Assembly (NCBI GenBank): GCA_964017235.1
Contig: OZ024936.1
Span: 13,058,496 to 13,122,495 of the forward strand
Length of the DNA stretch: 64,000 nt
Direction: 5' to 3'
From: Sabellastarte sp. h YS-2021
Taxonomy: Eukaryota; Annelida; Polychaeta; Sabellida; Sabellidae
Position numbers and translations under genes: made by a program. Shown piece after piece: positions 11,315 to 23,834 of this stretch (position 1 is the first letter of the stretch; every line of letters begins with the position of its first letter). The notes beneath the pieces are model-generated. The model had not been told where the DNA came from and ran no database searches. It saw only the letters and a program-made list of their open reading frames with translations.

Positions 11315-14265
11315 TAAATGGGGATTTCGTCGTACATGTGTAGATGCCTTACCATCCAGTACGCCAATTTTGGTCGTTCCGAGGGACACCAATTTTTTTC
11401 CACCAATGGATAGAGTGGTCCAGTCTGAGTCTATACAATATAACAGGGTAGGGTCTAAAGAATTTAATTTCGTAGATATGAGCAGAAACAGTATTTCCCA
11501 TTGATTTTAAATGGGGATTTTGCCATGCATATACACTAGTACAGGTGCCTTACCATCGAGTACGCCAATTTTGGTCGTTCCGAGGGACACCAATTTTTTT
11601 CCACCAATGGATAGAGTGGTCCAGTCTGAGTCTATACAATATAACAGGGTAGGGTCCAAAGACCTTAATTTTGTAGATATGAGCAGAAACAGTATTTCTC
11701 ATTGATTTTAAATGGGGATTTTGCCATGCATATACACTAGTACAGCTGCCTTACCATTGAGTACTCCAATTTTGGTCGTTCCGAGGGACACCAATTTTTT
11801 TCCACCAATGGATAGAGTGGTCCAGTCTGAGTCTATACAATATAACAGGGTAGGGTCCAAAGACCTTAATTTTGTAGATATGAGCAGAAACAGTATTTCC
11901 CATTGATTTTAAATAGGGATTTTGCCATGCATATACACTAGTACAGGTGCCTTACCATCGAGTACGCCAATTTTGGTCGTTCCGAGGGACATCAATTTTT
12001 TTCCACCAATGGATAGAGTGGTCCAGTCTGAGTCTATACAATATAACAGGGTAGGGTGTAAAGACCTTAATTTCGTAGATATGAGCAGAAACAGTATTTC
12101 CCATTGATTTTAAATGGGGATTTCGTCGTACATGTGTAGATGCCTTACCATCGAGTACGCCAATTTTGGTCGTTCCGAGGGACACCAATTTTTTTCCACC
12201 AATGGATAGAGTGGTCCAGTCTGAGTCTATACAATATAACAGGGTAGGGTCTAAAGACCTTAATTTCGTAGATATGAGCAGAAACAGTATTTCCCATTGA
12301 TTTTAAATGGGGATTTCGTCGTACATGTGTAGATGCCTTACCATCCAGTACGCCAATTTTGGTCGTTCCGAGGGACACCAATTTTTTTCCACCAATGGAT
12401 AGAGTGGTCCAGTCTGAGTCTATACAATATAACAGGGTAGGGTCTAAAGAATTTAATTTCGTAGATATGAGCAGAAACAGTATTTCCCATTGATTTTAAA
12501 TGGGGATTTTGCCATGCATATACACTAGTACAAGTGCCTTACCATCGAGTACGCCAATTTTGGTCGTTCCGAGGGACACCAATTTTTTTCCACCAATGGA
12601 TAGAGTGGTCCAGTCTGAGTCTATACAATATAACAGGGTAGGGTCCAAAGACCTTAATTTTGTAGATATGAGCAGAAACAGTATTTCTCATTGATTTTAA
12701 ATGGGGATTTTGCCATGCATATACACTAGTACAGCTGCCTTACCATTGAGTACTCCAATTTTGGTCGTTCCGAGGGACACCAATTTTTTTCCACCAATGG
12801 ATAGAGTGGTCCAGTCTGAGTCTATACAATATAACAGGGTAGGGTCCAAATACCTTAATTTTGTAGATATGAGCAGAAACAGTATTTCTCATTGATTTTA
12901 AATGGGGATTTTGCCATGCATATACACTAGTACAGCTGCCTTACCATTGAGTACTCCAATTTTGGTCGTTCCGAGGGACACCAATTTTTTTCCACAAATG
13001 GATAGAGTGGTCCAGTCTGAGTCTATACAATATAACAGGGTAGGGTGTAAAGACCTTAATTTCGTAGATATGAGCAGAAACAGTATTTCCCATTGATTTT
13101 AAATGGGGATTTCGTCGTACATGTGTAGATGCCTTACCCTCGAGTACGCCAATTTTGGTCGTTCCGAGGGACACCAATTTTTTTCCACCAATGGATAGAG
13201 TGGTCCAGTCTGAGTCTATACAATATAACAGGGTAGGGTCTAAAGACCTTAATTTCGTAGATATGAGCAAAAACAGTATTTCCCATTGATTTTAAATGGG
13301 GATTTCGTCGTACATGTGTAGATGCCTTACCATCGAGTACGCCAATTTTGGTCGTTCCGAGGGACACCAATTTTTTTCCACCAATGGATAGAGTGGTCCA
13401 GTCTGCGTCTATACAATATAACAGGGTAGGGTCTAAAGACCTTAATTTTGTAGATATGAGCAGAAACAGTATTTCCCATTGATTTTAAATAGGGATTTTG
13501 CCATGCATATACACTAGTACAGGTGCCTTACCATCGAGTACGCCAATTTTGGTCGTTCCGAGGGACACCAATTTTTTTCCACCAATGGATAGAGTGGTCC
13601 AGTCTGAGTCTATACAATATAACAGGGTAGGGTGTAAAGACCTTAATTTCGTAGATATGAGCAGAAACAGTATTTCCCATTGATTTTAAATGGGGATTTC
13701 GTCGTACATGTGTAGATGCCTTACCCTCGAGTACGCCAATTTTTGTCGTTCCGAGGGACACCAATTTTTTTCCACCAATGGATAGAGTGGTCCAGTCTGA
13801 GTCTGTACAATATAACAGGGTAGGGTCTAAAGACCTTAATTTCGTAGATATGAGCAGAAACAGTATTTCCCATTGATTTTAAATGGGGATTTCGTCGTAC
13901 ATGTGTAGATGCCTTACCATCGAGTACGCCAATTTTGGTCGTTCTGAGGGACACCAATTTTTTTCCACCAATGGATAGAGTGGTCCAGTCTGAGTCTATA
14001 CAATATAACAGGGTAGGGTGTAAAGACCTTAATTTCGTAGATATGACCAGAAACAGTATTTCCCATTGATTTTAAATGGGGATTTCGTCGTACATGTGTA
14101 GATGCCTTACCATCGAGTACGCCAATTTTGGTCGTTCCGAGGGACACCAATTTTTTTCTACCAATGGATAGAGTGGTCCAGTCTGAGTCTATACAATATA
14201 ACAGGGTAGGGTCTAAAGACCTTAATTTCGTAGATATGAGCAGAAACAGTATTTCCCATTGATTT
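11315..14265. repeat. 2,951-bp HOR, copy 1 of 4 (15 monomers)
   Basis: The pattern is A BBB AA BBB AA B AAA with starts 11315, 11508, 11709, 11910, 12111, 12304, 12497, 12698, 12899, 13100, 13293, 13486, 13687, 13880 and 14073. Internal markers are 'ccatccag/aagaattt' in 11315 and 12304, 'gacatcaat' in 11910, 'acaagtgcc' in 12497, 'ccaaatacc' in 12698, 'ccacaaatgg' in 12899, 'gcgtc' with T157 in 13293, 'gtctgtac' in 13687, 'gaccag' in 13880 and 'ttctacc' in 14073. The other copies are at 23835, 28925 and 31876. Confidence 0.95.
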
Positions 14266-15238
14266 TAAATGGGGATTTCGTCGTACATGTGTAGATGCCT
14301 TACCATCGAGTACGCCAATTTTGGTCGTTCCGAGGGACACCAATTTTTTTCCACCAATGGATAGAGTGGTCCAGTCTGAGTCTATACAATATAGCAGGGT
14401 AGGGTCTAAAGACCTTAATTTCGTAGATATGAGCAAAAACAGTATTTCCCATTGATTTTAAATGGGGATTTCGTCGTACATGTGTAGATGCCTTACCATC
14501 GAGTACGCCAATTTTGGTCGTTCCGAGGGACACCAATTTTTTTCCACCAATGGATAGAGTGGTCCAGTCTGAGTCTATACAATATAACAGGGTAGGGTCT
14601 AAAGACCTTAATTTCGTAGATATGAGCAGAAACAGTATTTCCCATTGATTTTCAATAGGGATTTTGCCATGCATATACACTAGTACAGGTGCCTTACCAT
14701 CGAGTACGCCAATTTTGGTCGTTCCGAGGGACACCAATTTTTTTCCACCAATGGATAGAGTGGTCCAGTCTGAGTCTATACAATATAACAGGGTAGGGTG
14801 TAAAGACCTTAATTTCGTAGATATGAGCAGAAACAGTATTTCCCATTGATTTTAAATGGGGATTTCGTCGTACATGTGTAGATGCCTTACCCTCGAGTAC
14901 GCCAATTTTGGTCGTTCCGAGGGACACCAATTTTTTTCCACCAATGGATAGAGTGGTCCAGTCTGAGTCTATACAATATAACAGGGTAGGGTCTAAAGAC
15001 CTTAATTTCGTAGATATGAGCAAAAACAGTATTTCCCATTGATTTTAAATGGGGATTTCGTCGTACATGTGTAGATGCCTTACCATCGAGTACGCCAATT
15101 TTGGTCGTTCCGATGGACACCAATTTTTTTCCACCAATGGATAGAGTGGTCCAGTCTGCGTCTATACAATATAACAGGGTAGGGTCTAAAGACCTTAATT
15201 TTGTAGATATGAGCAGAAACAGTATTTCCCATTGATTT
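13486..15238. repeat. 1,753-bp HOR unit gamma-1 (9 monomers)
   Basis: The pattern is B A5 B A2 (13486 to 15046), overlapping the end of the 2,951-bp HOR by four monomers. Markers in order are 'gtctgtac', 'gttctgag/gaccag', 'ttctacc', 'aatatagc/gcaaaaac', consensus, B with 'tcaatag', 'ccctcgag/gcaaaaac', and 'cgatgg/gcgtc/T157'. Two variants of the unit follow in tandem, at 15239 and 17185. Copies of the same length occur at 26006-27758 and 34047-35799. Confidence 0.93.
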
Positions 15239-17184
15239 TAAATAGGGATTTTGCCATGCATATACACTAGTACAGGTGCCTTACCATCGAGTACGCCAAT
15301 TTTGGTCGTTCCGAGGGACACCAATTTTTTTCCACCAATGGATAGAGTGGTCCAGTCTGAGTCTATACAATATAACAGGGTAGGGTGTAAAGACCTTAAT
15401 TTCGTAGATATGAGCAGAAACAGTATTTCCCATTGATTTTAAATGGGGATTTCGTCGTACATGTGTAGATGCCTTACCCTCGAGTACGCCAATTTTGGTC
15501 GTTCCGAGGGACACCAATTTTTTTCCACCAATGGATAGAGTGGTCCAGTCTGAGTCTGTACAATATAACAGGGTAGGGTCTAAAGACCTTAATTTCGTAG
15601 ATATGAGCAGAAACAGTATTTCCCATTGATTTTAAATGGGGATTTCGTCGTACATGTGTAGATGCCTTACCCTCGAGTACGCCAATTTTGGTCGTTCTGA
15701 GGGACACCAATTTTTTTCCACCAATGGATAGAGTGGTCCAGTCTGAGTCTATACAATATAACAGGGTAGGGTGTAAAGACCTTAATTTCGTAGATATGAG
15801 CAGAAACAGTATTTCCCATTGATTTTAAATGGGGATTTCGTCGTACATGTGTAGATGCCTTACCATCGAGTACGCCAATTTTGGTCGTTCTGAGGGACAC
15901 CAATTTTTTTCCACCAATGGATAGAGTGGTCCAGTCTGAGTCTATACAATATAACAGGGTAGGGTGTAAAGACCTTAATTTCGTAGATATGACCAGAAAC
16001 AGTATTTCCCATTGATTTTAAATGGGGATTTCGTCGTACATGTGTAGATGCCTTACCATCGAGTACGCCAATTTTGGTCGTTCCGAGGGACACCAATTTT
16101 TTTCTACCAATGGATAGAGTGGTCCAGTCTGAGTCTATACAATATAACAGGGTAGGGTCTAAAGACCTTAATTTCGTAGATATGAGCAGAAACAGTATTT
16201 CCCATTGATTTTAAATGGGGATTTCGTCGTACATGTGTAGATGCCTTACCATCGAGTACGCCAATTTTGGTCGTTCCGAGGGACACCAATTTTTTTCCAC
16301 CAATGGATAGAGTGGTCCAGTCTGAGTCTATACAATATAGCAGGGTAGGGTCTAAAGACCTTAATTTCGTAGATATGAGCAAAAACAGTATTTCCCATTG
16401 ATTTTAAATGGGGATTTCGTCGTACATGTGTAGATGCCTTACCATCGAGTACGCCAATTTTGGTCGTTCCGAGGGACACCAATTTTTTTCCACCAATGGA
16501 TAGAGTGGTCCAGTCTGAGTCTATACAATATAACAGGGTAGGGTCTAAAGACCTTAATTTCGTAGATATGAGCAGAAACAGTATTTCCCATTGATTTTCA
16601 ATAGGGATTTTGCCATGCATATACACTAGTACAGGTGCCTTACCATCGAGTACGCCAATTTTGGTCGTTCCGAGGGACACCAATTTTTTTCCACCAATGG
16701 ATAGAGTGGTCCAGTCTGAGTCTATACAATATAACAGGGTAGGGTGTAAAGACCTTAATTTCGTAGATATGAGCAGAAACAGTATTTCCCATTGATTTTA
16801 AATGGGGATTTCGTCGTACATGTGTAGATGCCTTACCCTCGAGTACGCCAATTTTGGTCGTTCCGAGGGACACCAATTTTTTTCCACCAATGGATAGAGT
16901 GGTCCAGTCTGAGTCTATACAATATAACAGGGTAGGGTCTAAAGACCTTAATTTCGTAGATATGAGCAAAAACAGTATTTCCCATTGATTTTAAATGGGG
17001 ATTTCGTCGTACATGTGTAGATGCCTTACCATCGAGTACGCCAATTTTGGTCGTTCCGATGGACACCAATTTTTTTCCACCAATGGATAGAGTGGTCCAG
17101 TCTGCGTCTATACAATATAACAGGGTAGGGTCTAAAGACCTTAATTTTGTAGATATGAGCAGAAACAGTATTTCCCATTGATTT
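15239..17184. repeat. 1,946-bp HOR unit gamma-2 (10 monomers)
   Basis: The pattern is B A6 B A2, starting at 15239, 15440, 15633, 15826, 16019, 16212, 16405, 16598, 16799 and 16992. It equals gamma-1 plus one A monomer, because both a 'ccctcgag/gttctgag/gtgtaaag' monomer (15633) and a 'gaccag' monomer (15826) are present. Gamma-1 has only the second of these and gamma-3 only the first. This unit is the one missing from the long duplicate at 31876-38340. Confidence 0.93.
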
Positions 17185-18551
17185 TAAATAGGGATTTTGC
17201 CATGCATATACACTAGTACAGGTGCCTTACCATCGAGTACGCCAATTTTGGTCGTTCCGAGGGACACCAATTTTTTTCCACCAATGGATAGAGTGGTCCA
17301 GTCTGAGTCTATACAATATAACAGGGTAGGGTGTAAAGACCTTAATTTCGTAGATATGAGCAGAAACAGTATTTCCCATTGATTTTAAATGGGGATTTCG
17401 TCGTACATGTGTAGATGCCTTACCCTCGAGTACGCCAATTTTGGTCGTTCCGAGGGACACCAATTTTTTTCCACCAATGGATAGAGTGGTCCAGTCTGAG
17501 TCTGTACAATATAACAGGGTAGGGTCTAAAGACCTTAATTTCGTAGATATGAGCAGAAACAGTATTTCCCATTGATTTTAAATGGGGATTTCGTCGTACA
17601 TGTGTAGATGCCTTACCCTCGAGTACGCCAATTTTGGTCGTTCTGAGGGACACCAATTTTTTTCCACCAATGGATAGAGTGGTCCAGTCTGAGTCTATAC
17701 AATATAACAGGGTAGGGTGTAAAGACCTTAATTTCGTAGATATGAGCAGAAACAGTATTTCCCATTGATTTTAAATGGGGATTTCGTCGTACATGTGTAG
17801 ATGCCTTACCATCGAGTACGCCAATTTTGGTCGTTCCGAGGGACACCAATTTTTTTCTACCAATGGATAGAGTGGTCCAGTCTGAGTCTATACAATATAA
17901 CAGGGTAGGGTCTAAAGACCTTAATTTCGTAGATATGAGCAGAAACAGTATTTCCCATTGATTTTAAATGGGGATTTCTTCGTACATGTGTAGATGCCTT
18001 ACCATCGAGTACGCCAATTTTGGTCGTTCCGAGGGACACCAATTTTTTTCCACCAATGGATAGAGTGGTCCACTCTGAGTCTATACAATATAGCAGGGTA
18101 GGGTCTAAAGACCTTAATTTCGTAGATATGAGCAGAAACAGTATTTCCCATTGATTTTAAATGGGGATTTCGTCGTACATGTGTAGATGCCTTACCATCG
18201 AGTACGCCAATTTTGGTCGTTCCGAGGGACACCAATTTTTTTCCACCAATGGATAGAGTGGTCCAGTCTGAGTCTATACAATATAACAGGGTAGGGTCTA
18301 AAGACCTTAATTTCGTAGATATGAGCAGAAACAGTATTTCCCATTGATTTTCAATAGGGATTTTGCCATGCATATACACTAGTACAGGTGCCTTACCATC
18401 GAGTACGCCAATTTTGGTCGTTCCGAGGGACACCAATTTTTTTCCACCAATGGATAGAGTGGTCCAGTCTGAGTCTATACAATATAACAGGGTAGGGTGT
18501 AAAGACCTTAATTTCGTAGATATGAGCAGAAACAGTATTTCCCATTGATTT
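17185..18551. repeat. HOR unit gamma-3, truncated (7 monomers, 1,367 bp)
   Basis: The pattern is B A5 B: 17185, 17386, 17579, 17772, 17965, 18158 and 18351. Monomer 17965 carries 'ccactctgag' with 'aatatagc', found again only at 36580 (17965 also has 'ttcttcgtac'). After 18351 the array leaves the gamma pattern. The unit is repeated at 35800-37166 (offset 18,615). Confidence 0.92.
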
Positions 18552-19323
18552 TAAATGGGGATTTCGTCGTACATGTGTAGATGCCTTACCCTCGAGTACG
18601 CCAATTTTGGTCGTTCCGAGGGACACCAATTTTTTTCCACCAATGGATAGAGTGGTCCAGTCTGAGTCTATACAATATAACAGGGTAGGGTCTAAAGACC
18701 TTAATTTCGTAGATATGAGCAGAAACAGTATTTCCCATTGATTTTAAATGGGGATTTCGTCGTACATGTGTAGATGCCTTACCATCGAGTACGCCAATTT
18801 TGGTCGTTCCGAGGGACACCAATTTTTTTCCACCAATGGATAGAGTGGTCCAGTCTGAGTCTATACAATATAACAGGGTAGGGTCTAAAGACCTTAATTT
18901 CGTAGATATGAGCAAAAACAGTATTTCCCATTGATTTTAAATGGGGATTTCGTCGTACATGTGTAGATGCCTTACCATCGAGTACGCCAATTTTGGTCGT
19001 TCCGAGGGACACCAATTTTTTTCCACCAATGGATAGAGTGGTCCAGTCTGAGTCTATACAATATAACAGGGTAGGGTCTAAAGACCTTAATTTCGTAGAT
19101 ATGAGCAGAAACAGTATTTCCCATTGATTTTAAATGGGGATTTCGTCGTACATGTGTAGATGCCTTACCATCCAGTACGCCAATTTTGGTCGTTCCGAGG
19201 GACACCAATTTTTTTCCACCAATGGATAGAGTTGTCCAGTCTGAGTCTATACAATATAACAGGGTAGGGTCTAAAGAATTTAATTTCGTAGATATGAGCA
19301 GAAACAGTATTTCCCATTGATTT
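18552..19323. repeat. A-A-A-A block with 'aagaattt' end (772 bp)
   Basis: Monomers start at 18552, 18745, 18938 and 19131. The block has the same architecture as 1-772 and 7407-8178, ending in 'ccatccag' and 'aagaattt' before a B run. The last monomer has the rare 'gagttgtcc', shared only with 37746 in the distant duplicate. Confidence 0.92.
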
Positions 19324-20127
19324 TAAATGGGGATTTTGCCATGCATATACACTAGTACAGGTGCCTTACCATCGAGTACGCCAATTTTGGTCGTTCCGAG
19401 GGACACCAATTTTTTTCCACCAATGGATAGAGTGGTCCAGTCTGAGTCTATACAATATAACAGGGTAGGGTCCAAAGACCTTAATTTTGTAGATATGAGC
19501 AGAAACAGTATTTCTCATTGATTTTAAATGGGGATTTTGCCATGCATATACACTAGTACAGCTGCCTTACCATTGAGTACTCCAATTTTGGTCGTTCCGA
19601 GGGACACCAATTTTTTTCCACCAATGGATAGAGTGGTCCAGTCTGAGTCTATACAATATAACAGGGTAGGGTCTAAAGACCTTAATTTTGTAGATATGAG
19701 CAGAAACAGTATTTCTCATTGATTTTAAATCGGGATTTTGCCATGCATATACACTAGTACAGCTGCCTTACCATTGAGTACTCCAATTTTGGTCGTTCCG
19801 AGGGACACCAATTTTTTTCCACCAATGGATAGAGTGGTCCAGTCTGAGTATATACAATATAACAGGGTAGGGTCCAAAGACCTTAATTTTGTAGATATGA
19901 GCAGAAACAGTATTTCCCATTGATTTTAAATAGGGATTTTGCCATGCATATACACTAGTACAGGTGCCTTACCATCGAGTACGCCAATTTTGGTCGTTCC
20001 GAGGGACACCAATTTTTTTCCACCAATGGATAGAGTGGTCCAGTCTGAGTCTATACAATATAACAGGGTAGGGTGTAAAGACCTTAATTTCGTAGATATG
20101 TGCAGAAACAGTATTTCCCTTTGATTT
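19324..20127. repeat. Four consecutive B monomers
   Basis: Starts are 19324, 19525, 19726 and 19927. This is the only run of four B monomers; other B runs have one to three. The first two match 37939 and 38140, and the last two match 8380 and 8581 ('gtatatac'; 'tgtgcag' with 'ccctttga'). The run is therefore a join between two different B triplets. The first three have T157 and the last has C157, as in other B runs. Confidence 0.93.
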
Positions 20128-20706
20128 TAAATGGGGATTTCGTCGTACATGTGTAGATGCCTTACCCTCGAGTACGCCAATTTTGGTCGTTCCGAGGGAC
20201 ACCAATTTTTTTCCACCAATGGATAGAGTGGTCCAGTCTGAGTCTATACAATATAACAGGGTAGGGTCTAAAGACCTTAATTTCGTAGATATGAGCAGAA
20301 AGAGTATTTCCCATTGATTTTAAATGGGGATTTCGTCGTACATGTGTAGATGCCTTACCATCGAGTACGCCAATTTTGGTCGTTCCGAGGGACACCAATT
20401 TTTTTCCACCAATGGATAGAGTGGTCCAGTCTGAGTCTATACAATATAACAGGGTAGGGTCTAAAGACCTTAATTTCGTAGATATGAGCAGAAACAGTAT
20501 TTCCCATTGATTTTAAATGGGGATTTCGTCGTACATGTGTAGATGCCTTACCATCGAGTACGCCAATTTTGGTCGTTCCGAGGGACACCAATTTTTTTCC
20601 ACCAATGGATAGAGTGGTCCAGTCTGAGTCTATACAATATAACAGGGTAGGGTCTAAAGACCTTAATTTCGTAGATATGAGCAGAAACAGTATTTCCCAT
20701 TGATTT
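20128..20706. repeat. A-A-A block (579 bp)
   Basis: Monomers start at 20128, 20321 and 20514. 20128 carries 'gcagaaag' and matches 8782 (offset 11,346). The match continues into 20321/8975 and then weakens, because 9168 has 'aatatagc' and 20514 does not. Relative to the 8782-9553 stretch, one A monomer is missing before the next B. Confidence 0.9.
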
Positions 20707-21880
20707 TCAATAGGGATTTTGCCATGCAGATACACTAGTACAGGTGCCTTACCATCGAGTACGCCAATTTTGGTCGTTCCGAGGGACACCAATTTTTTTC
20801 CACCAATGGATAGAGTGGTCCAGTCTGAGTCTATACAATATAACAGGGTAGGGTGTAAAGACCTTAATTTCGTAGATATGAGCAGAAACAGTATTTCCCA
20901 TTGATTTTAAATGGGGATTTCGTCGTACATGTGTAGATGCCTTACCCTCGAGTACGCCAATTTTGGTCGTTCCGAGGGACACCAATTTTTTTCCACCAAT
21001 GGATAGAGTGGTCCAGTCTGAGTCTATACAATATAACAGGGTAGGGTCTAAAGACCTTAATTTCGTAGATATGAGCAGAAACAGTATTTCCCATTGATTT
21101 TAAATGGGGATTTCGTCGTACATGTGTAGATGCCTTACCATCGAGTACGCCAATTTTGGTCGTTCCGAGGGACACCAATTTTTTTCCACCAATGGATAGA
21201 GTGGTCCAGTCTGAGTCTATACAATATAACAGGGTAGGGTCTAAAGACCTTAATTTCGTAGATATGAGCAGAAACAGTATTTCCCATTGATTTTCAATAG
21301 GGATTTTGCCATGCAGATACACTAGTACAGGTGCCTTACCATCGAGTACGCCAATTTTGGTCGTTCCGAGGGACACCAATTTTTTTCCACCAATGGATAG
21401 AGTGGTCCAGTCTGAGTCTATACAATATAACAGGGTAGGGTGTAAAGACCTTAATTTCGTAGATATGAGCAGAAACAGTATTTCCCATTGATTTTAAATG
21501 GGGATTTCGTCGTACATGTGTACATGCCTTACCCTCGAGTACGCCAATTTTGGTCGTTCCGAGGGACACCAATTTTTTTCCACCAATGGATAGAGTGGTC
21601 CAGTCTGAGTCTATACAATATAACAGGGTAGGGTCTAAAGACCTTAATTTCGTAGATATGAGCAGAAACAGTATTTCCCATTGATTTTAAATGGGGATTT
21701 CGTCGTACATGTGTAGATGCCTTACCATCGAGTACGCCAATTTTGGTCGTTCTGAGGGACACCAATTTTTTTCCACCAATGGATAGAGTGGTCCAGTCTG
21801 AGTCTATACAATATAACAGGGTAGGGTCTAAAGACCTTAATTTCGTAGATATGAGCAAAAACAGTATTTCCCATTGATTT
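20707..21880. repeat. Tandem pair of B-A-A trimers (2 x 587 bp)
   Basis: 20707-21293 and 21294-21880 are both B A A. Each B starts 'tcaatag' and has the rare 'gcagatac', and each is followed by a 'ccctcgag' A. The third monomers differ: 21101 is consensus, while 21688 has 'gttctgag' and 'gcaaaaac'. A single copy of this trimer is present at 9554-10140, so this looks like a local duplication. Confidence 0.88.
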
Positions 21881-23054
21881 TAAATGGGGATTTCGTCGTA
21901 CATGTGTAGATGCCTTACCATCGAGTACGCCAATTTTGGTCGTTCCGAGGGACACCAATTTTTTTCCACCAATGGATAGAGTGGTCCAGTCTGAGTCTAT
22001 ACAATATAACAGGGTAGGGTCCAAAGACCTTAATTTTGTAGATATCAGCAGAAACAGTATTTCCCATTGATTTTAAATGGGGATTTTGCCATGCATATAC
22101 ACTAGTACAGCTGCCTTACCATTGAGTACTCCAATTTTGGTCGTTCCGAGGGACACCAATTTTCTTCCACCAATGGATAGAGTGGTCCAGTCTGAGTCTA
22201 TACAATATAACAGGGTAGGGTCCAAAGACCTTAATTTTGTAGATATGAGCAGAAACAGTATTTCCCATTGATTTTAAATAGGGATTTTGCCATGCATATA
22301 CACTAGTACAGGTGCCTTACCATCGAGTACGCCAATTTTGGTCGTTCCGAGGGACACCAATTTTTTTCCACCAATGGATAGAGTGGTCCAGTCTGAGTCT
22401 ATACAATATAACAGGGTAGGGTCTAAAGACCTTAATTTCGTAGATATGAGCAGAAACAGTATTTCCCATTGATTTTAAATGGGGATTTCGTCATACATGT
22501 GTAGATGCCTTACCATCGAGTACGCCAATTTTGGTCGTTCCGAGGGACACCAATTTTTTTCCACCAATGGATAGAGTGGTCCAGTCTGAGTCTATACAAT
22601 ATAACAGGGTAGGGTCTAAAGACCTTAATTTCGTAGATATGAGCAGAAACAGTATTTCCCATTGATTTTAAATGGGGATTTCGTCGTACATGTGTAGATG
22701 CCTTACCATCGAGTACGCCAATTTTGGTCGTTCCGAGGGACACCAATTTTTTTCCACCAATGGATAGAGTGGTCCAGTCTGAGTCTATACAATATAGCAG
22801 GGTAGGGTCTAAAGACCTTAATTTCGTAGATATGAGCAAAAACAGTATTTCCCATTGATTTTAAATGGGGATTTCGTCGTACATGTGTAGATGCCTTACC
22901 ATCGAGTACGCCAATTTTGGTCGTTCCGAGGGACACCAATTTTTTTCCACCAATGGATAGAGTGGTCCAGTCTGAGTCTATACAATATAACAGGGTAGGG
23001 TCTAAAGACCTTAATTTCGTAGATATGAGCAGAAACAGTATTTCCCATTGATTT
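21101..23054. repeat. 1,954-bp HOR, copy 2 of the 9361 unit
   Basis: The order is A21101 B21294 A21495 A21688 A21881 B22074 B22275 A22476 A22669 A22862, matching 9361-11314 monomer for monomer, including the C-interrupted T tract at 22074. Private changes include 'tacatgcc' at 21495 and 'gatatcag' at 21881. The match ends where 11315 ('ccatccag' A) is replaced by B23055. The part from 21688 is repeated again at 41083-43229. Confidence 0.92.
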
Positions 23055-23834
23055 TCAATAGGGATTTTGCCATGCATATACACTAGTACAGGTGCCTTAC
23101 CATCGAGTACGCCAATTTTGGTCGTTACGAGGGACACCAATTTTTTTCCACCAATGGATAGAGTGGTCCAGTCTGAGTCTATACAATATAACAGGGTAGG
23201 GTGTAAAGACCTTAATTTCGTAGATATGAGCAGAAACAATATTTCCCATTGATTTTAAATGGGGATTTCATCGTACATGTGTAGATGCCTTACCCTCGAG
23301 TACGCCAATTTTGGTCGTTCCGAGGGACACCAATTTTTTTCCACCAATGGATAGAGTGGTCCAGTCTGAGTCTATACAATATAACAGGGTAGGGTCTAAA
23401 GACCTTAATTTCATAGATATGAGCAGAAACAGTATTTCCCATTGATTTTAAATGGGGATTTCGTCGTACATGTGTAGATGCCTTACCATCGAGTACGCCA
23501 ATTTTGGTCGTTCTGAGGGACACCAATTTTTTTCCACCAATGGATAGAGTGGTCCAGTCTGAGTCTATACAATATAACAGGGTAGGGTCTAAAGACCTTA
23601 ATTTCGTAGATATGAGCAAAAACAGTATTTCCCATTGATTTTAAATGGGGATTTCGTCGTACATGTGTAGATGCCTTACCATCGAGTACGCCAATTTTGG
23701 TCGTTCCGAGGGACACCAATTTTTTTCCACCAATGGATAGAGTGGTCCAGTCTGAGTCTATACAATATAACAGGGTAGGGTCTAAAGACCTTAATTTCGT
23801 AGATATGAGCAGAAACAGTATTTCCCATTGATTT
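23055..23834. repeat. B-A-A-A block (780 bp)
   Basis: Monomers start at 23055 (B, 'tcaatag', private 'cgttacgag' and 'aacaatat'), 23256 ('ttcatcg', 'ttcatagat'), 23449 ('gttctgag', 'gcaaaaac') and 23642. The doubly marked 23256 recurs at 28346, and 'ttcatagat' alone at 42651. This block is the left end of a 3,530-bp match, 23256-26785 to 28346-31875. Confidence 0.9.

Noticed and set aside
22703..23239. Minus-strand open reading frame of 178 codons, the longest in the window, and many of 61-145 codons on both strands.
   Set aside because: They are the same repeat translated again and again. Frames persist because a B monomer is a multiple of three in length and the A monomer has few stops in these frames. 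They change frame with each A, have no start context, and show no domain or codon constraint.
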